Source: Pseudobacteriovorax sp.
GTDB taxonomy: Bacteria > Bdellovibrionota_B > Oligoflexia > Oligoflexales > Oligoflexaceae
Length of the DNA: 57,780 bases
NCBI GenBank assembly: GCA_013215145.1
Contig: JABSRP010000046.1
Coordinates: forward strand, 1 to 57,780
Direction: 5' to 3'
Under the pieces are notes generated by a model that saw only the letters and a program-made list of their open reading frames with translations, was not told the DNA's origin and did no database searches. Shown here one piece after another: positions 44,473-52,675 of the stretch (positions are counted from its first letter, which is position 1; each line of letters begins with the position of its first letter). Made by a program: the position numbers and the translations under genes.

Positions 44473-46593
44473 ATGAAAAGGTTGATCGCAACAATTTGCA
44501 TCACATTAACTAGTATTGGATGTAACGATTCTAGTTTTAACGAAGGGGCCAAAGCAGGCGGCATCATTGAAACTCCAGACTCTGGAGACGCAGTGGGTAG
44601 CACCGCAGACGCGCCTAATCAAGTCAATTTTCAACCTGAAGCTGTCGTAGAGGATTCTGAGCTTCAAGCGAGAAATCCTGCATCAGCTTCCGATTCGGCT
44701 ATTTTTTCTTTTATCGCCTCTCAAGAGGTCAACAGCTCCTTTAAGATTTCCTTAGATGACAAGATGGTCATGACAGAGTTCACCTTGACCAACCTCTACT
44801 CGAATCGCGAGGAGACTAAAGAGCAAATCAAACGAACTCCTCTCTCAGAAACGACCCAGCAAGGATCCGATGGTAAGGATGAAACCGAACGATTTGACCA
44901 AGAAGAAAAAGCGGGACTGCTTGATATCTTGGTCGTGATCGACGACTCGGGATCCATGGATCAAGAGCAGCAAAACCTTGCGACCAAGCTCGATGATCTT
45001 CTGATGTATATTGCTGAGACGGATTGGCAAATTGGTGTTGTAACAACGACGCCTAAGAATGCCTGCGAAATTTCTATCATAACAGTTGGCGAAAACGATA
45101 TTCAGAATAAGTTTGCCGCCGCTGTGGACGCTGGAACAGGTGGTTCAGGCAACGAGGCAGGAATTAAAGAGGCTGTGAATGGCTTAAGATGTACCGAGAA
45201 CCCATGGGTTCGAAATGATTCTTCAGTTGCCGTACTCATAGTTAGTGATGAAGATAACTGCTCATTTGATGGAAGCGACTGTCAAGGTGAAGACTGGGAT
45301 AAGCCACAGTACCTCATCGACTACGTGCAAAACACCTTGGGAAGAACCGTGGGTCAAACCGCAGGTTTCTATGGTATATTTAGCGATCCTGCAGATCCCT
45401 GTGACACAGCATTCAACAATGCAAAACAATACAAAGAGCTGGTGATGTACAACGCGGGCAACAACGTAAATTACGGCGACATATGCGACGCCTCCTACGC
45501 CACCACTCTCAACAAGATCTCAGAAAATATCTCTGGTCTATTGCGCAATCAGTTTGAACTCAAAGAAGAGCCGTCAGCAGGCACACTTAAAGTTTCTGTT
45601 GATTTAAACGGCACCGTTACGGAAGTTAACTCTGGTGACTATACCCTAACAGGGAAAACTATCACGTTTACAGCCGGTAAAGAGCCTGCAGCTGATTCCG
45701 TCATCATAGCTGAATACAAGACTGGAGTAGAGCCAAAATTCAAGACATATACCTTGGCCGAAACACCTGCTCCAGGGACACTTTCGATCACGATTAACAA
45801 CGCTCCAGAGAATAACTTTACCCTCGCTGGACAAGTTGTGACTTTCGCAGCTGAACCCGCGGCAAGCTCAAATGTCAAATTTGACTATCTGAGAAATACT
45901 CCTCTTCTGAAAGAGTTTCCTGTGGCGGGCACTCCGAGAAACAACCAAGTTAAGGTCTTCGTTAACGATGTCGAAAGCAATGATTTCGCCTTCGACGCTG
46001 CGAACAAGAAAATCGTATTCAACAATGCCCCAACAGACGGCGCTGTCATAAAAATAACATTCGAGAACCTTGATGGTCCGAATCTTTCTTACAACTTGCC
46101 CATAAGTGGTAATAATGCCAGAGACTTTAAGCTTTTCTATAATAATGCTGAGCTCAACTTCCAGCGTAATGGTACCACCATTACGATCGGAGCAGGCGAC
46201 CATGCGGAAAATCGCAAGCTAGTCCTACGATACGAAGTGGACGATGACGAGACGAAAATGTTTCCTCTACCCGAAACACCCATCGAACAGTCGCTCGAAT
46301 TAGTTTCTTCGAGCAACGATTGTGCCCTAGGCAATGGATTTGAGGTAGTTAATGGCACACTAGTCAGTACATGTATAGTACAAGAACTCACCGAATTCGA
46401 GCTCAAGTATCTGTATGTTGGATTGCGCAGGAACTTTGTCGCACCAATATTCAACTCAGAGGTGGGCAGATGGACCGTCTACATCGATGGGATCGAAACC
46501 ACCGAGTTTGTAAGGGATGGGTCAGACTTCGAAATTAAGGCAGAAATACCATTAGGTGTTCGTGTAGATATCTATTACGAATATTCCAACTAG
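44473..46593 (+). CDS. Lipoprotein with von Willebrand A domain and C-terminal tandem repeats
   Basis: 706 residues from the ATG that starts a lipoprotein signal (MKRLIATICITLTSIGC) with GAGGGGA before it; the open frame upstream is not real coding. The von Willebrand factor A domain is about 150-350: MIDAS motif LVVIDDSGSMD, then a strand VLIVSDEDNCS. A disulfide-rich stretch (DPADPCDTAF, GDICDA) follows. Residues about 352-705 hold about five to six copies of a ~70-residue beta repeat with lines such as NSGDYTLTGKTITFTAGKEPAADSVI, each copy built on a short T-x-x-F-A/G-pattern. The protein is likely surface-exposed and metal-dependent in adhesion. A rho-independent terminator follows at 46623. 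Confidence 0.85.
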   Translation: MKRLIATICITLTSIGCNDSSFNEGAKAGGIIETPDSGDAVGSTADAPNQVNFQPEAVVEDSELQARNPASASDSAIFSFIASQEVNSSFKISLDDKMVMTEFTLTNLYSNREETKEQIKRTPLSETTQQGSDGKDETERFDQEEKAGLLDILVVIDDSGSMDQEQQNLATKLDDLLMYIAETDWQIGVVTTTPKNACEISIITVGENDIQNKFAAAVDAGTGGSGNEAGIKEAVNGLRCTENPWVRNDSSVAVLIVSDEDNCSFDGSDCQGEDWDKPQYLIDYVQNTLGRTVGQTAGFYGIFSDPADPCDTAFNNAKQYKELVMYNAGNNVNYGDICDASYATTLNKISENISGLLRNQFELKEEPSAGTLKVSVDLNGTVTEVNSGDYTLTGKTITFTAGKEPAADSVIIAEYKTGVEPKFKTYTLAETPAPGTLSITINNAPENNFTLAGQVVTFAAEPAASSNVKFDYLRNTPLLKEFPVAGTPRNNQVKVFVNDVESNDFAFDAANKKIVFNNAPTDGAVIKITFENLDGPNLSYNLPISGNNARDFKLFYNNAELNFQRNGTTITIGAGDHAENRKLVLRYEVDDDETKMFPLPETPIEQSLELVSSSNDCALGNGFEVVNGTLVSTCIVQELTEFELKYLYVGLRRNFVAPIFNSEVGRWTVYIDGIETTEFVRDGSDFEIKAEIPLGVRVDIYYEYSN

Positions 46594-46622
46594 ACGAATT
46601 CAAAAAACCTGTATATTGCTTC

Positions 46623-46649
46623 AAGAGACCTTTTTGGTCTCTTTTTTTT
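46623..46649 (+). terminator. Rho-independent terminator between the vWA gene and the phosphopantetheinyl transferase gene
   Basis: AAGAGACC-TTTTT-GGTCTCTT, an 8-bp perfect stem, followed by a T-run to 46649. It is only 12 nt before the start codon of the next gene on the same strand. Confidence 0.9.
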
Positions 46650-46661
46650 GGGTGATCATGC

Positions 46662-47345
46662 ATGGGTAAGCAGTTAAGGCAAATCTTCGAACATAGTCAC
46701 GTGGCGACGTCTTTGGATTATAAAGATCTTAGCTTAGACGATCCCATGTTCGGCGACTGGCAGCTACCTGAGTCATTAACGAAAGCCGTACCAAAAAGAC
46801 AAATTGAGTTTATGGCAGGTAGGCTATGTGCACATCACTCTTTGAAGACCCTGGGTTATGCAGGAACCAAATACCTGCAGACCGGAGAGCATCGCCAACC
46901 AATTTGGCCCGATGGATTTGTCGGAGCTATCTCTCATTCCCATGGGGCAGCTATAGCCATAGCAGGACACTCGTCAGAATGGGCTGGCATGGGCGTCGAC
47001 ATCGAGCATTTTATCGAGTCACCTTCAGAAGGACTGATAAAACAAATATGCAGCCTAACAGAATCTGAGCAATTAAATAGCCTAAATGGCTATACAAAGG
47101 GCGAAGTTTTGACATTTATTTTTTCTGCAAAGGAAAGCTTATATAAAGCGCTTTTTCCTCGCGTCGGTCGCTTCTTTGGATTCGGCGCGGCAGAGGTTTC
47201 TTTAGATTTGCCCCAAAATAGTGGAGTTATTAGGATAGTTGAAGATCTTGCTCCCTTCAAAAAAGATGAGTTTTTTACCGTCAATTTCGTCACTAAGTCA
47301 AATTACTGTATTTCCAAAATTCTGATCGATACATATGCGAAATAA
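46662..47345 (+). CDS. 4'-phosphopantetheinyl transferase (Sfp/EntD type)
   Basis: 227 residues. It transfers the phosphopantetheine arm of CoA to a serine of acyl- or peptidyl-carrier proteins. The two signature blocks are present: GMGVDIEH (Asp113 and Glu115 bind Mg) and FIFSAKESLYKALFP (Lys157, Glu158). The N-terminal FMAGRLCAHHSL block is typical of the EntD/Sfp branch rather than AcpS. The carrier partner is not in this window. GGGTGA stands 6 nt before the ATG at 46662. Terminator placement right before it is odd (see findings). Confidence 0.92.
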   Translation: MGKQLRQIFEHSHVATSLDYKDLSLDDPMFGDWQLPESLTKAVPKRQIEFMAGRLCAHHSLKTLGYAGTKYLQTGEHRQPIWPDGFVGAISHSHGAAIAIAGHSSEWAGMGVDIEHFIESPSEGLIKQICSLTESEQLNSLNGYTKGEVLTFIFSAKESLYKALFPRVGRFFGFGAAEVSLDLPQNSGVIRIVEDLAPFKKDEFFTVNFVTKSNYCISKILIDTYAK

Positions 47346-47444
47346 TAATAAATGTTATAGTTTCTTGATAAACAAACTTATATTGTAGGCAGCCTAGTCC
47401 TGCTCCTGTTTCATCGTTAAGTATTTTTTAATCTGAGGTTTCAT

Positions 47445-48782
47445 TTGGTTACCATCAATAAGCGCATCATTATTGTTGATGATAATGAAGATGTAAGGCA
47501 CGAAATTTCTCTTGCGCTCCGTCACGAAGAGGGTGCTACCAATAAAATCACAGACCTAGAAAATATCCTATTTTCTGAGTCTAAAGAGAATACCGCTTCC
47601 TTCGATCAATCCTACGAAATCACAACTGCCGAGCAAGGTTTGGAGGCTGTTGAATGTGTAAGAGCAGCGACAGAGGCGAAAAAACCCTACTCTCTTGCCT
47701 TTGTCGATATGAGAATGCCTCCCGGAATCGATGGCTTGGAAACGATAAAGCGCATTTGGACCATAGCTCCCTATACAGAAATCGTTTTGTGTACCGCTTT
47801 TTCTGATCATAGCTTCGAAGACATTATGTACACGTTAGATAATCCACAGCGCCTAATCATTCTGAAAAAGCCCTTTGATCCACTTGAGATAAAGCAACTT
47901 GCAGCCAGCCTTACAACAAAATGGACCTATGGAGTAGAAAATAGGCTAAATGTAGAGCAACTCGAAGCGATTATAAAAGAACGAAACCAATTTCTTGACG
48001 CAGAACGGGCTATGCGGATTCAAAATGCAAAAATGGCTGCATTAGGTGAGATGGCTGGAGGGATTGCTCATGAGATCAACAATCCATTAGCTATCATCTG
48101 CGGAAATGCTAGCCGCATGAAACGCCTAGTATCGCACGAAAACTTCGACAAACAATCTATAGATGGCGTCGCCGATAAAATCCTTCAAACTAGTCATAGA
48201 ATCTCAAAGATCATACAATCAATGCTTTCCGTTGTTAGGCAGGATAATTCGAACATTCATCAACCCCATAGCCTGCAAAAAATGATCAATGATTGCCTTG
48301 CGATTTGTCAGGAAAAATTTAGAACCCATGGAATCGATATTTTAGTCGACCCTGTTCCAGAAAGCGTTTGGGTCGAATGTGATGACACCCAAATCATCCA
48401 AGTCTTTATCAACCTCCTAAACAACGCATTCGATGCGCTGCAAACAAGTGACGAGGAGGAGAAATGGCTAAAAATTCACTTCGCTATAATCGGTGGTAAA
48501 ATCGAGATTCGCATTATTGATTCGGGTCCAGGGATTCCTGATCATCTCCAAGAAAAAATCCTACAACCATTTTTCACAACCAAACCCGTAGGAGCAGGTA
48601 CTGGGTTAGGGCTTAGCCTTACCAGTAGCTTCATTCAAAATCATAAAGGCAGATTCTATCTAGATAAAACCAATAGTAATACTTGCTTCGTTATTGAGCT
48701 CGATGTGTTTCAGCAGAAATCAAAAATCTCGTTGCCCAACGACGATTTAGCGCTGAAACGAAATGTAGAGTCCACTCTGTAG
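47445..48782 (+). CDS. Receiver domain fused to a histidine kinase
   Basis: 445 residues, starting at a TTG with TGAGG before it. Residues about 7-160 are a receiver with canonical residues (IIIVDDNED, Asp88 in FVDMRMPPG, Thr in CTAFSD, Lys in LKKPFDP), with a ~25-residue insertion between the first helix and strand 2 compared with typical receivers. A short coiled coil leads to HisKA: ALGEMAGGIAHEINNPLAII, His209. The ATPase has INLLNNAFDAL, DSGPGIP and TKPVGAGTGLGLSL. No membrane or sensor domain, so the receiver is probably its input. The 3' end overlaps the next minus-strand gene by 36 bp. Confidence 0.92.
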   Translation: MVTINKRIIIVDDNEDVRHEISLALRHEEGATNKITDLENILFSESKENTASFDQSYEITTAEQGLEAVECVRAATEAKKPYSLAFVDMRMPPGIDGLETIKRIWTIAPYTEIVLCTAFSDHSFEDIMYTLDNPQRLIILKKPFDPLEIKQLAASLTTKWTYGVENRLNVEQLEAIIKERNQFLDAERAMRIQNAKMAALGEMAGGIAHEINNPLAIICGNASRMKRLVSHENFDKQSIDGVADKILQTSHRISKIIQSMLSVVRQDNSNIHQPHSLQKMINDCLAICQEKFRTHGIDILVDPVPESVWVECDDTQIIQVFINLLNNAFDALQTSDEEEKWLKIHFAIIGGKIEIRIIDSGPGIPDHLQEKILQPFFTTKPVGAGTGLGLSLTSSFIQNHKGRFYLDKTNSNTCFVIELDVFQQKSKISLPNDDLALKRNVESTL

Positions 48783-49154
48783 CAGCCAAACCTCGTAGTC
48801 GAACTCGTCAGCCAGCGTGTCGAGATATCGATGCAATTGGTTGGCTTGAAATCTCAGTTGATCACCATTAAAAATAAGATTCTTTTCGTCCAGAGTAAAC
48901 TTGGTTTCATCTTCGATTTTGCCCGCCTGAATCTGCCTTATGAAGTCCATCCGCGATAGATTTTTCGCGAGCTTATAGTACACAACAAATACTCCGAAGG
49001 CTTGATTTTCGTTGGCCCATAGCCTTGGCGAAGGGCTACCGAAAAGGTGATACATTTGGAAAATCCCGTGTTTTACGAAAGTTAGATCCAAATGATGAAG
49101 CTGATCGTATAAGTCGCTGATAATACTATGATCGAATTCTATGACGTTGCTCAT
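48747..49154 (-). CDS. Small protein of unknown function
   Basis: About 135 residues from the ATG with AGGAGG 6 nt upstream. The sequence is helical and rich in aromatic and His residues (LYDQLHHLDLTFVKHGIFQMYHLFG, FGVFVVYYKLAKNL, LRFQANQLHRYLDTL). No signal peptide, membrane segment, Cys or known motif. The last 36 bp overlap the end of the hybrid kinase gene on the other strand. The strong Shine-Dalgarno and codon texture support a real gene. Confidence 0.65.
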   Translation of the reverse strand: MSNVIEFDHSIISDLYDQLHHLDLTFVKHGIFQMYHLFGSPSPRLWANENQAFGVFVVYYKLAKNLSRMDFIRQIQAGKIEDETKFTLDEKNLIFNGDQLRFQANQLHRYLDTLADEFDYEVWLLQSGLYISFQR

Positions 49155-49273
49155 GGCCAACCTCCTAATGGAGGAACTATCGGCAAAGATTTGACCTTAT
49201 CCGCAACATCTTTATTAACAAGGATAATCACTTAGTAAAAAAGGCTAGAGTTTAACAAAATAAATTGTGGCAA

Positions 49274-50461
49274 CTAATCATCTTCTTCCACCTGACTCGC
49301 AGCATAATCAGCAAATATACGCTTGTCTCCAAGGCTTAAAGGACCAGCCTTAGGCATGGTATTATTTACTATGGTAAGGTTTGAAGCAGCCACCTGGTCC
49401 GGTGTTCCCACCAGTTCGTTTTGCGAATGGCATTGCAGACAATGAATCTGCAAGAGCTTTTGAACATGAACCTCAAAGGTGATATCCACACCTGGCTCGC
49501 AAATCTGATAGAGGATTGGGCTCACTCCTACAATAGGACAGGTCTCCTCGCCTGGCTGAACCACGATTCCCGATATATTCAAAATGACGAGTTTTCGTAG
49601 CACACCGATCGGTCCCAAACTGACTTGCGCTCCCAATCCAAGGTTTTCTAGATTCAGAGTATTCAGTAGGATCAGTGGTTCAATCCCGGTTAAATCACTA
49701 ATTCCCGAATTGCCAATGTTCAAGCTCTCTAAGTTGACTAGAGTCGCGATAGGACCAATCTGCGTGACTCCCAAATTCCCATTAAGATTCAAACTCTTAA
49801 GCTTAGTAAGTTCAGCCGCAGGACTAAGATCGACAAGGTCGGGGTTTTGGGAAATATCCAAGGACTCCAAGCCTTCCAGGTAGGTCAGGGGACTTATATC
49901 AGTAACACCGGCTCCGGCCAGACTCAGTTCCTTCAACTTTTTGCCTTCGCCAATGAAAAGATAGCAGTCTTGTAGTTCGCTAGACGCAAAGACAAGCTCC
50001 AAGGTTTGAACTGCTGTACCTGTAGTATTCAGGCAATCTAGTAAAGCGCCTTTTGGGACATCGTTTACCGGGGCGGTGAGAGCTTGCTGCGAATCCTTGC
50101 GCACAACAATGCGATAACTAATCGTACCAGCATCAGGCTTAACGTGAGTGTAAGGAGATTTAATATCTTCGATCACGGTAGCCCCTGCAAAGTCTTCCGT
50201 TTCGCCTAGGACGAATTCTAGGTCGTAGCGAAGGGAATCCACGGCCTCCCATTCCAGAATATTAGAGGTAGCGCGAGGAGAAAGGGATAACCCAATTTCC
50301 CCGGATAAGGCCTGTTTGATATCACCATCACCCGGCGTATTTGGTCCCGGAAAGTTCTGGGGGGGCGCAGAGGTACGGTTGTCTTGCCGGACCTGCTCCT
50401 TGCAAGCACCTAAAATTCCTAAAGAAATAAACAGAATTAGGTTGTATAAGGGAAGCTTCAT
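49274..50461 (-). CDS. Leucine-rich-repeat lipoprotein with a C-terminal c-type haem motif
   Basis: 395 residues from the ATG at 6-nt spacing from GAGAG (a second ATG two codons upstream is too close to it). Lipobox ILGAC (Cys20) ends the signal peptide. Residues about 45-140 resemble a fibronectin-like or beta-sandwich region; a Cys pair at about 143 and 166 precedes 6-7 leucine-rich repeats (about 175-305, LESLDISQNPDLVDLSP, LKSLNLNGNLGVTQIGP). After this the chain carries Cys341-Leu-Gln-Cys344-His345, the covalent haem motif, with Met369 in NNTMPKAG as a likely axial ligand; this resembles the conserved region of small cytochromes c. Probably a membrane-anchored electron-transfer or sensor protein. 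The combination is unusual. Confidence 0.8.
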   Translation of the reverse strand: MKLPLYNLILFISLGILGACKEQVRQDNRTSAPPQNFPGPNTPGDGDIKQALSGEIGLSLSPRATSNILEWEAVDSLRYDLEFVLGETEDFAGATVIEDIKSPYTHVKPDAGTISYRIVVRKDSQQALTAPVNDVPKGALLDCLNTTGTAVQTLELVFASSELQDCYLFIGEGKKLKELSLAGAGVTDISPLTYLEGLESLDISQNPDLVDLSPAAELTKLKSLNLNGNLGVTQIGPIATLVNLESLNIGNSGISDLTGIEPLILLNTLNLENLGLGAQVSLGPIGVLRKLVILNISGIVVQPGEETCPIVGVSPILYQICEPGVDITFEVHVQKLLQIHCLQCHSQNELVGTPDQVAASNLTIVNNTMPKAGPLSLGDKRIFADYAASQVEEDD

Positions 50462-50575
50462 GGCCATCTCTCAAAAAAATACTTCTCTATACTGTAATAT
50501 CGGCTATTCTGGACGCTAACTTAAGGATCTTGACGGCCTGAATAAGACTCTATCAGGCATGGGAAAGGAGTTTCT

Positions 50576-51313
50576 GTGTCTCTAAAATTTGAACGATTAG
50601 GTGATCTCGATTGCCTGGTACAAAGAAACCCACAAAGCCAGGCTTCAGTTGTATTGCTACATGGATATGGTGCTGATTTTACAGACCTCGCAGGTCTAGT
50701 CCCCATGATCTCGCTGCCTGAAGACGTGAATTGGGTCTTTCCAAACGCGCCGTTACCATTGCCTGAGCAATTTGGCAGTTCCGGCCGTGCTTGGTTTCCG
50801 ATTGATGTCATGGCCTTAGAGAGGGCGATGCAAACAGGCAGCCGCCGCTATTTTGCAGACCAAAAATCCGCAGGCCTAGATAAAGCTGTTGACGCTGTGA
50901 TCGCTTGTCTTAAGGCATCCGAACTACCATTTGAATCTATGGCACTGGGAGGCTTCAGTCAGGGTGCTATGATTGCAAGCCATGCTGCTTTAGGCCATCA
51001 ATTGCCCATACCCCTGCTTCTGCAGTTGTCTGGCACGCTAATTGGGCATGGATTAATCAAACCCTCTCCTGCCTCTCAAAACATGTCCGTATTCCAATCC
51101 CACGGTGTTCAAGACCCGGTTTTGCCGTATTCTGCAGCCGAAGAGCTTAAGGTGCACTTGGAGACCCTGTGTCAATCTGTGGACTTTTATGGATTTACTG
51201 GCGGACATGAAATACCAAGGCCCCTACTTGCGAAGCTCGCCTCAAAAATTCAGGACAACGTTCTGCGGAACGAGCCAAAAAACTCTCATAAGCAACCAGG
51301 AATGAATCCATAG
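50576..51313 (+). CDS. Carboxylesterase/phospholipase family alpha/beta hydrolase
   Basis: 245 residues starting at GTG with AAGGAG 6 nt before it. The acyl-protein-thioesterase / phospholipase-carboxylesterase fold is clear: VVLLHGYGADFTDLAGLV, nucleophile Ser in GGFSQGAM, Asp in SHGVQDPVLPYSAA, His in TGGHEIP. Family members hydrolyse short acyl esters or thioesters in the cytoplasm; no signal peptide is seen. It overlaps the following DUF1415 gene by one base (TAG and GTG share a G), so the two are coupled. Confidence 0.9.
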   Translation: MSLKFERLGDLDCLVQRNPQSQASVVLLHGYGADFTDLAGLVPMISLPEDVNWVFPNAPLPLPEQFGSSGRAWFPIDVMALERAMQTGSRRYFADQKSAGLDKAVDAVIACLKASELPFESMALGGFSQGAMIASHAALGHQLPIPLLLQLSGTLIGHGLIKPSPASQNMSVFQSHGVQDPVLPYSAAEELKVHLETLCQSVDFYGFTGGHEIPRPLLAKLASKIQDNVLRNEPKNSHKQPGMNP

Positions 51314-51855
51314 TGACCTCCACCTATATCAGCGAAACGAGTCAGTGGCTAGAGGAGGTCGTCTTGGGACTAAATCTGTGCCCCTTCGCCCATCGCCCGT
51401 TTCAGCGTCAAGCGATACACTACTGCGTTTCCAAAGAATCTGATATCCGACTTATCAAGTCGGTTCTCTTTGAGGAAATGGCACGACTATGCAATAAGCA
51501 GAGACTGCCTGCCACAACACTCATTATTTTGCCAAAAATAGAAGGTTTTTTCGAGTTCCTCGATCTATTAGATGGTCTGAATAGTGCCTTAGAGGCAAGT
51601 GAGTATGCAGACCTGTTTCAACTCGCATCCTTTCATCCCGACTATCAATTTGCAGGTCCTGAGCCTGAAGATCGCAGTCACTATACCAATCGATCTCCTT
51701 ATGCCACCCTTCATATCATCGCTGAAGAAGATATGGATGAGGCAGTCAGCTCACATCCAGATACCAGTACGATTCCTGCGACGAACATAGAGCGACTTCG
51801 CAGCTTATCGGAAGAGTCCTTTCAGAAAATACGGAAGCACAGCCTTAAGACATAA
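51313..51855 (+). CDS. DUF1415 family protein
   Basis: 180 residues, GTG start sharing a base with the esterase stop. Matches DUF1415 throughout: QWLEEVVLGLNLCPFAHRPF near the start and FHPDYQFAGPEPEDRSHYTNRSPYATLHI in the middle. A conserved Cys (LNLCPF) and the D/H-rich FHPDYQF motif suggest a metal or redox site, but the function is unknown. The ends overlap with the minus-strand hemolysin III gene by 11 bp. Confidence 0.9.
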   Translation: MTSTYISETSQWLEEVVLGLNLCPFAHRPFQRQAIHYCVSKESDIRLIKSVLFEEMARLCNKQRLPATTLIILPKIEGFFEFLDLLDGLNSALEASEYADLFQLASFHPDYQFAGPEPEDRSHYTNRSPYATLHIIAEEDMDEAVSSHPDTSTIPATNIERLRSLSEESFQKIRKHSLKT

Positions 51856-52486
51856 GGCCTGGCTCGACATAGTAAAAAACAGAAAGAAAATGCAGAACAC
51901 TACCGCCAATGACGAATAAATGCCAGACTGCGTGATTATAAGGCATGCGGTCTGCCAGGTAAAAGACTGTACCTACCGTATAAATCACTCCTCCCCAGGT
52001 TAGTAAAAGAACACCATCCCAAGCAAGGTTGACGATCATTGGTTTGATGATGAGTATCGATAACCAACCCATGGCAAGGTACAAAAGCGTTGAGAAAACG
52101 TTAAAGCGACCGGTATAGAAAAGCTTAAAAACGCCACCCAAAAGGGCGAGGGTCCAGATGGTGATAAGCATACCTATACCCCAAGTATCCCCTAAGGTGA
52201 TAACTGTAAAGGGCGTATAGGTACCGGCAATTAGAAAATAAATAGCTATGTGATCGATGGTCTTAAACAAAGCTTTTTTCTTAGGTGTTTTGACAAAATG
52301 ATAAACAGTGGAACTGAAATATAAGAATATTAATGTGATCCCAAAGACTGCGAGACTGCTAAGATAGATCCAGTTGTCGAGGTCAATGCCTTTACTCAAA
52401 AGTAAGGCAAATCCCAATAAACTTAGTAAAAATCCAAGTCCGTGACTGAGAGTATTCCAGCGTTCTTCAGGACAATATGTCTCCAT
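51845..52486 (-). CDS. Hemolysin III / PAQR family membrane protein (YqfA-like)
   Basis: 213 residues from the second ATG: GGAGG is 9 nt before it but directly abuts the ATG three codons upstream. Seven transmembrane helices. Characteristic pieces are ERWNTLSHGLGFLLSL at the start, VYHFVKTPKKKALFKTIDHIAIYFLIAGTYTPF in the middle and the AVWHLFVIGGSVLHFLSVF histidines near the end; the Ser/His/Asp/His set fits the zinc-binding hydrolase-like site of this family. The name hemolysin III is historical; bacterial members affect membrane composition. Confidence 0.93.
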   Translation of the reverse strand: METYCPEERWNTLSHGLGFLLSLLGFALLLSKGIDLDNWIYLSSLAVFGITLIFLYFSSTVYHFVKTPKKKALFKTIDHIAIYFLIAGTYTPFTVITLGDTWGIGMLITIWTLALLGGVFKLFYTGRFNVFSTLLYLAMGWLSILIIKPMIVNLAWDGVLLLTWGGVIYTVGTVFYLADRMPYNHAVWHLFVIGGSVLHFLSVFYYVEPGLMS

Positions 52487-52675
52487 GTTAGCCATCCTCC
52501 TTACCCTTTAAACTACCTGACCTTCAGGACTTCTGTCCGTTATCGCTAGACGTTTTACCTAACTTTGACAGATGAAAACCCAAAAAATATCCATGTCTAG
52601 CTTTTCTTGTCTATCTATCGGGCTATTTTTCATGCATATTACACTTTGGTAGGAAATTGAAATTAAGGAACGACC

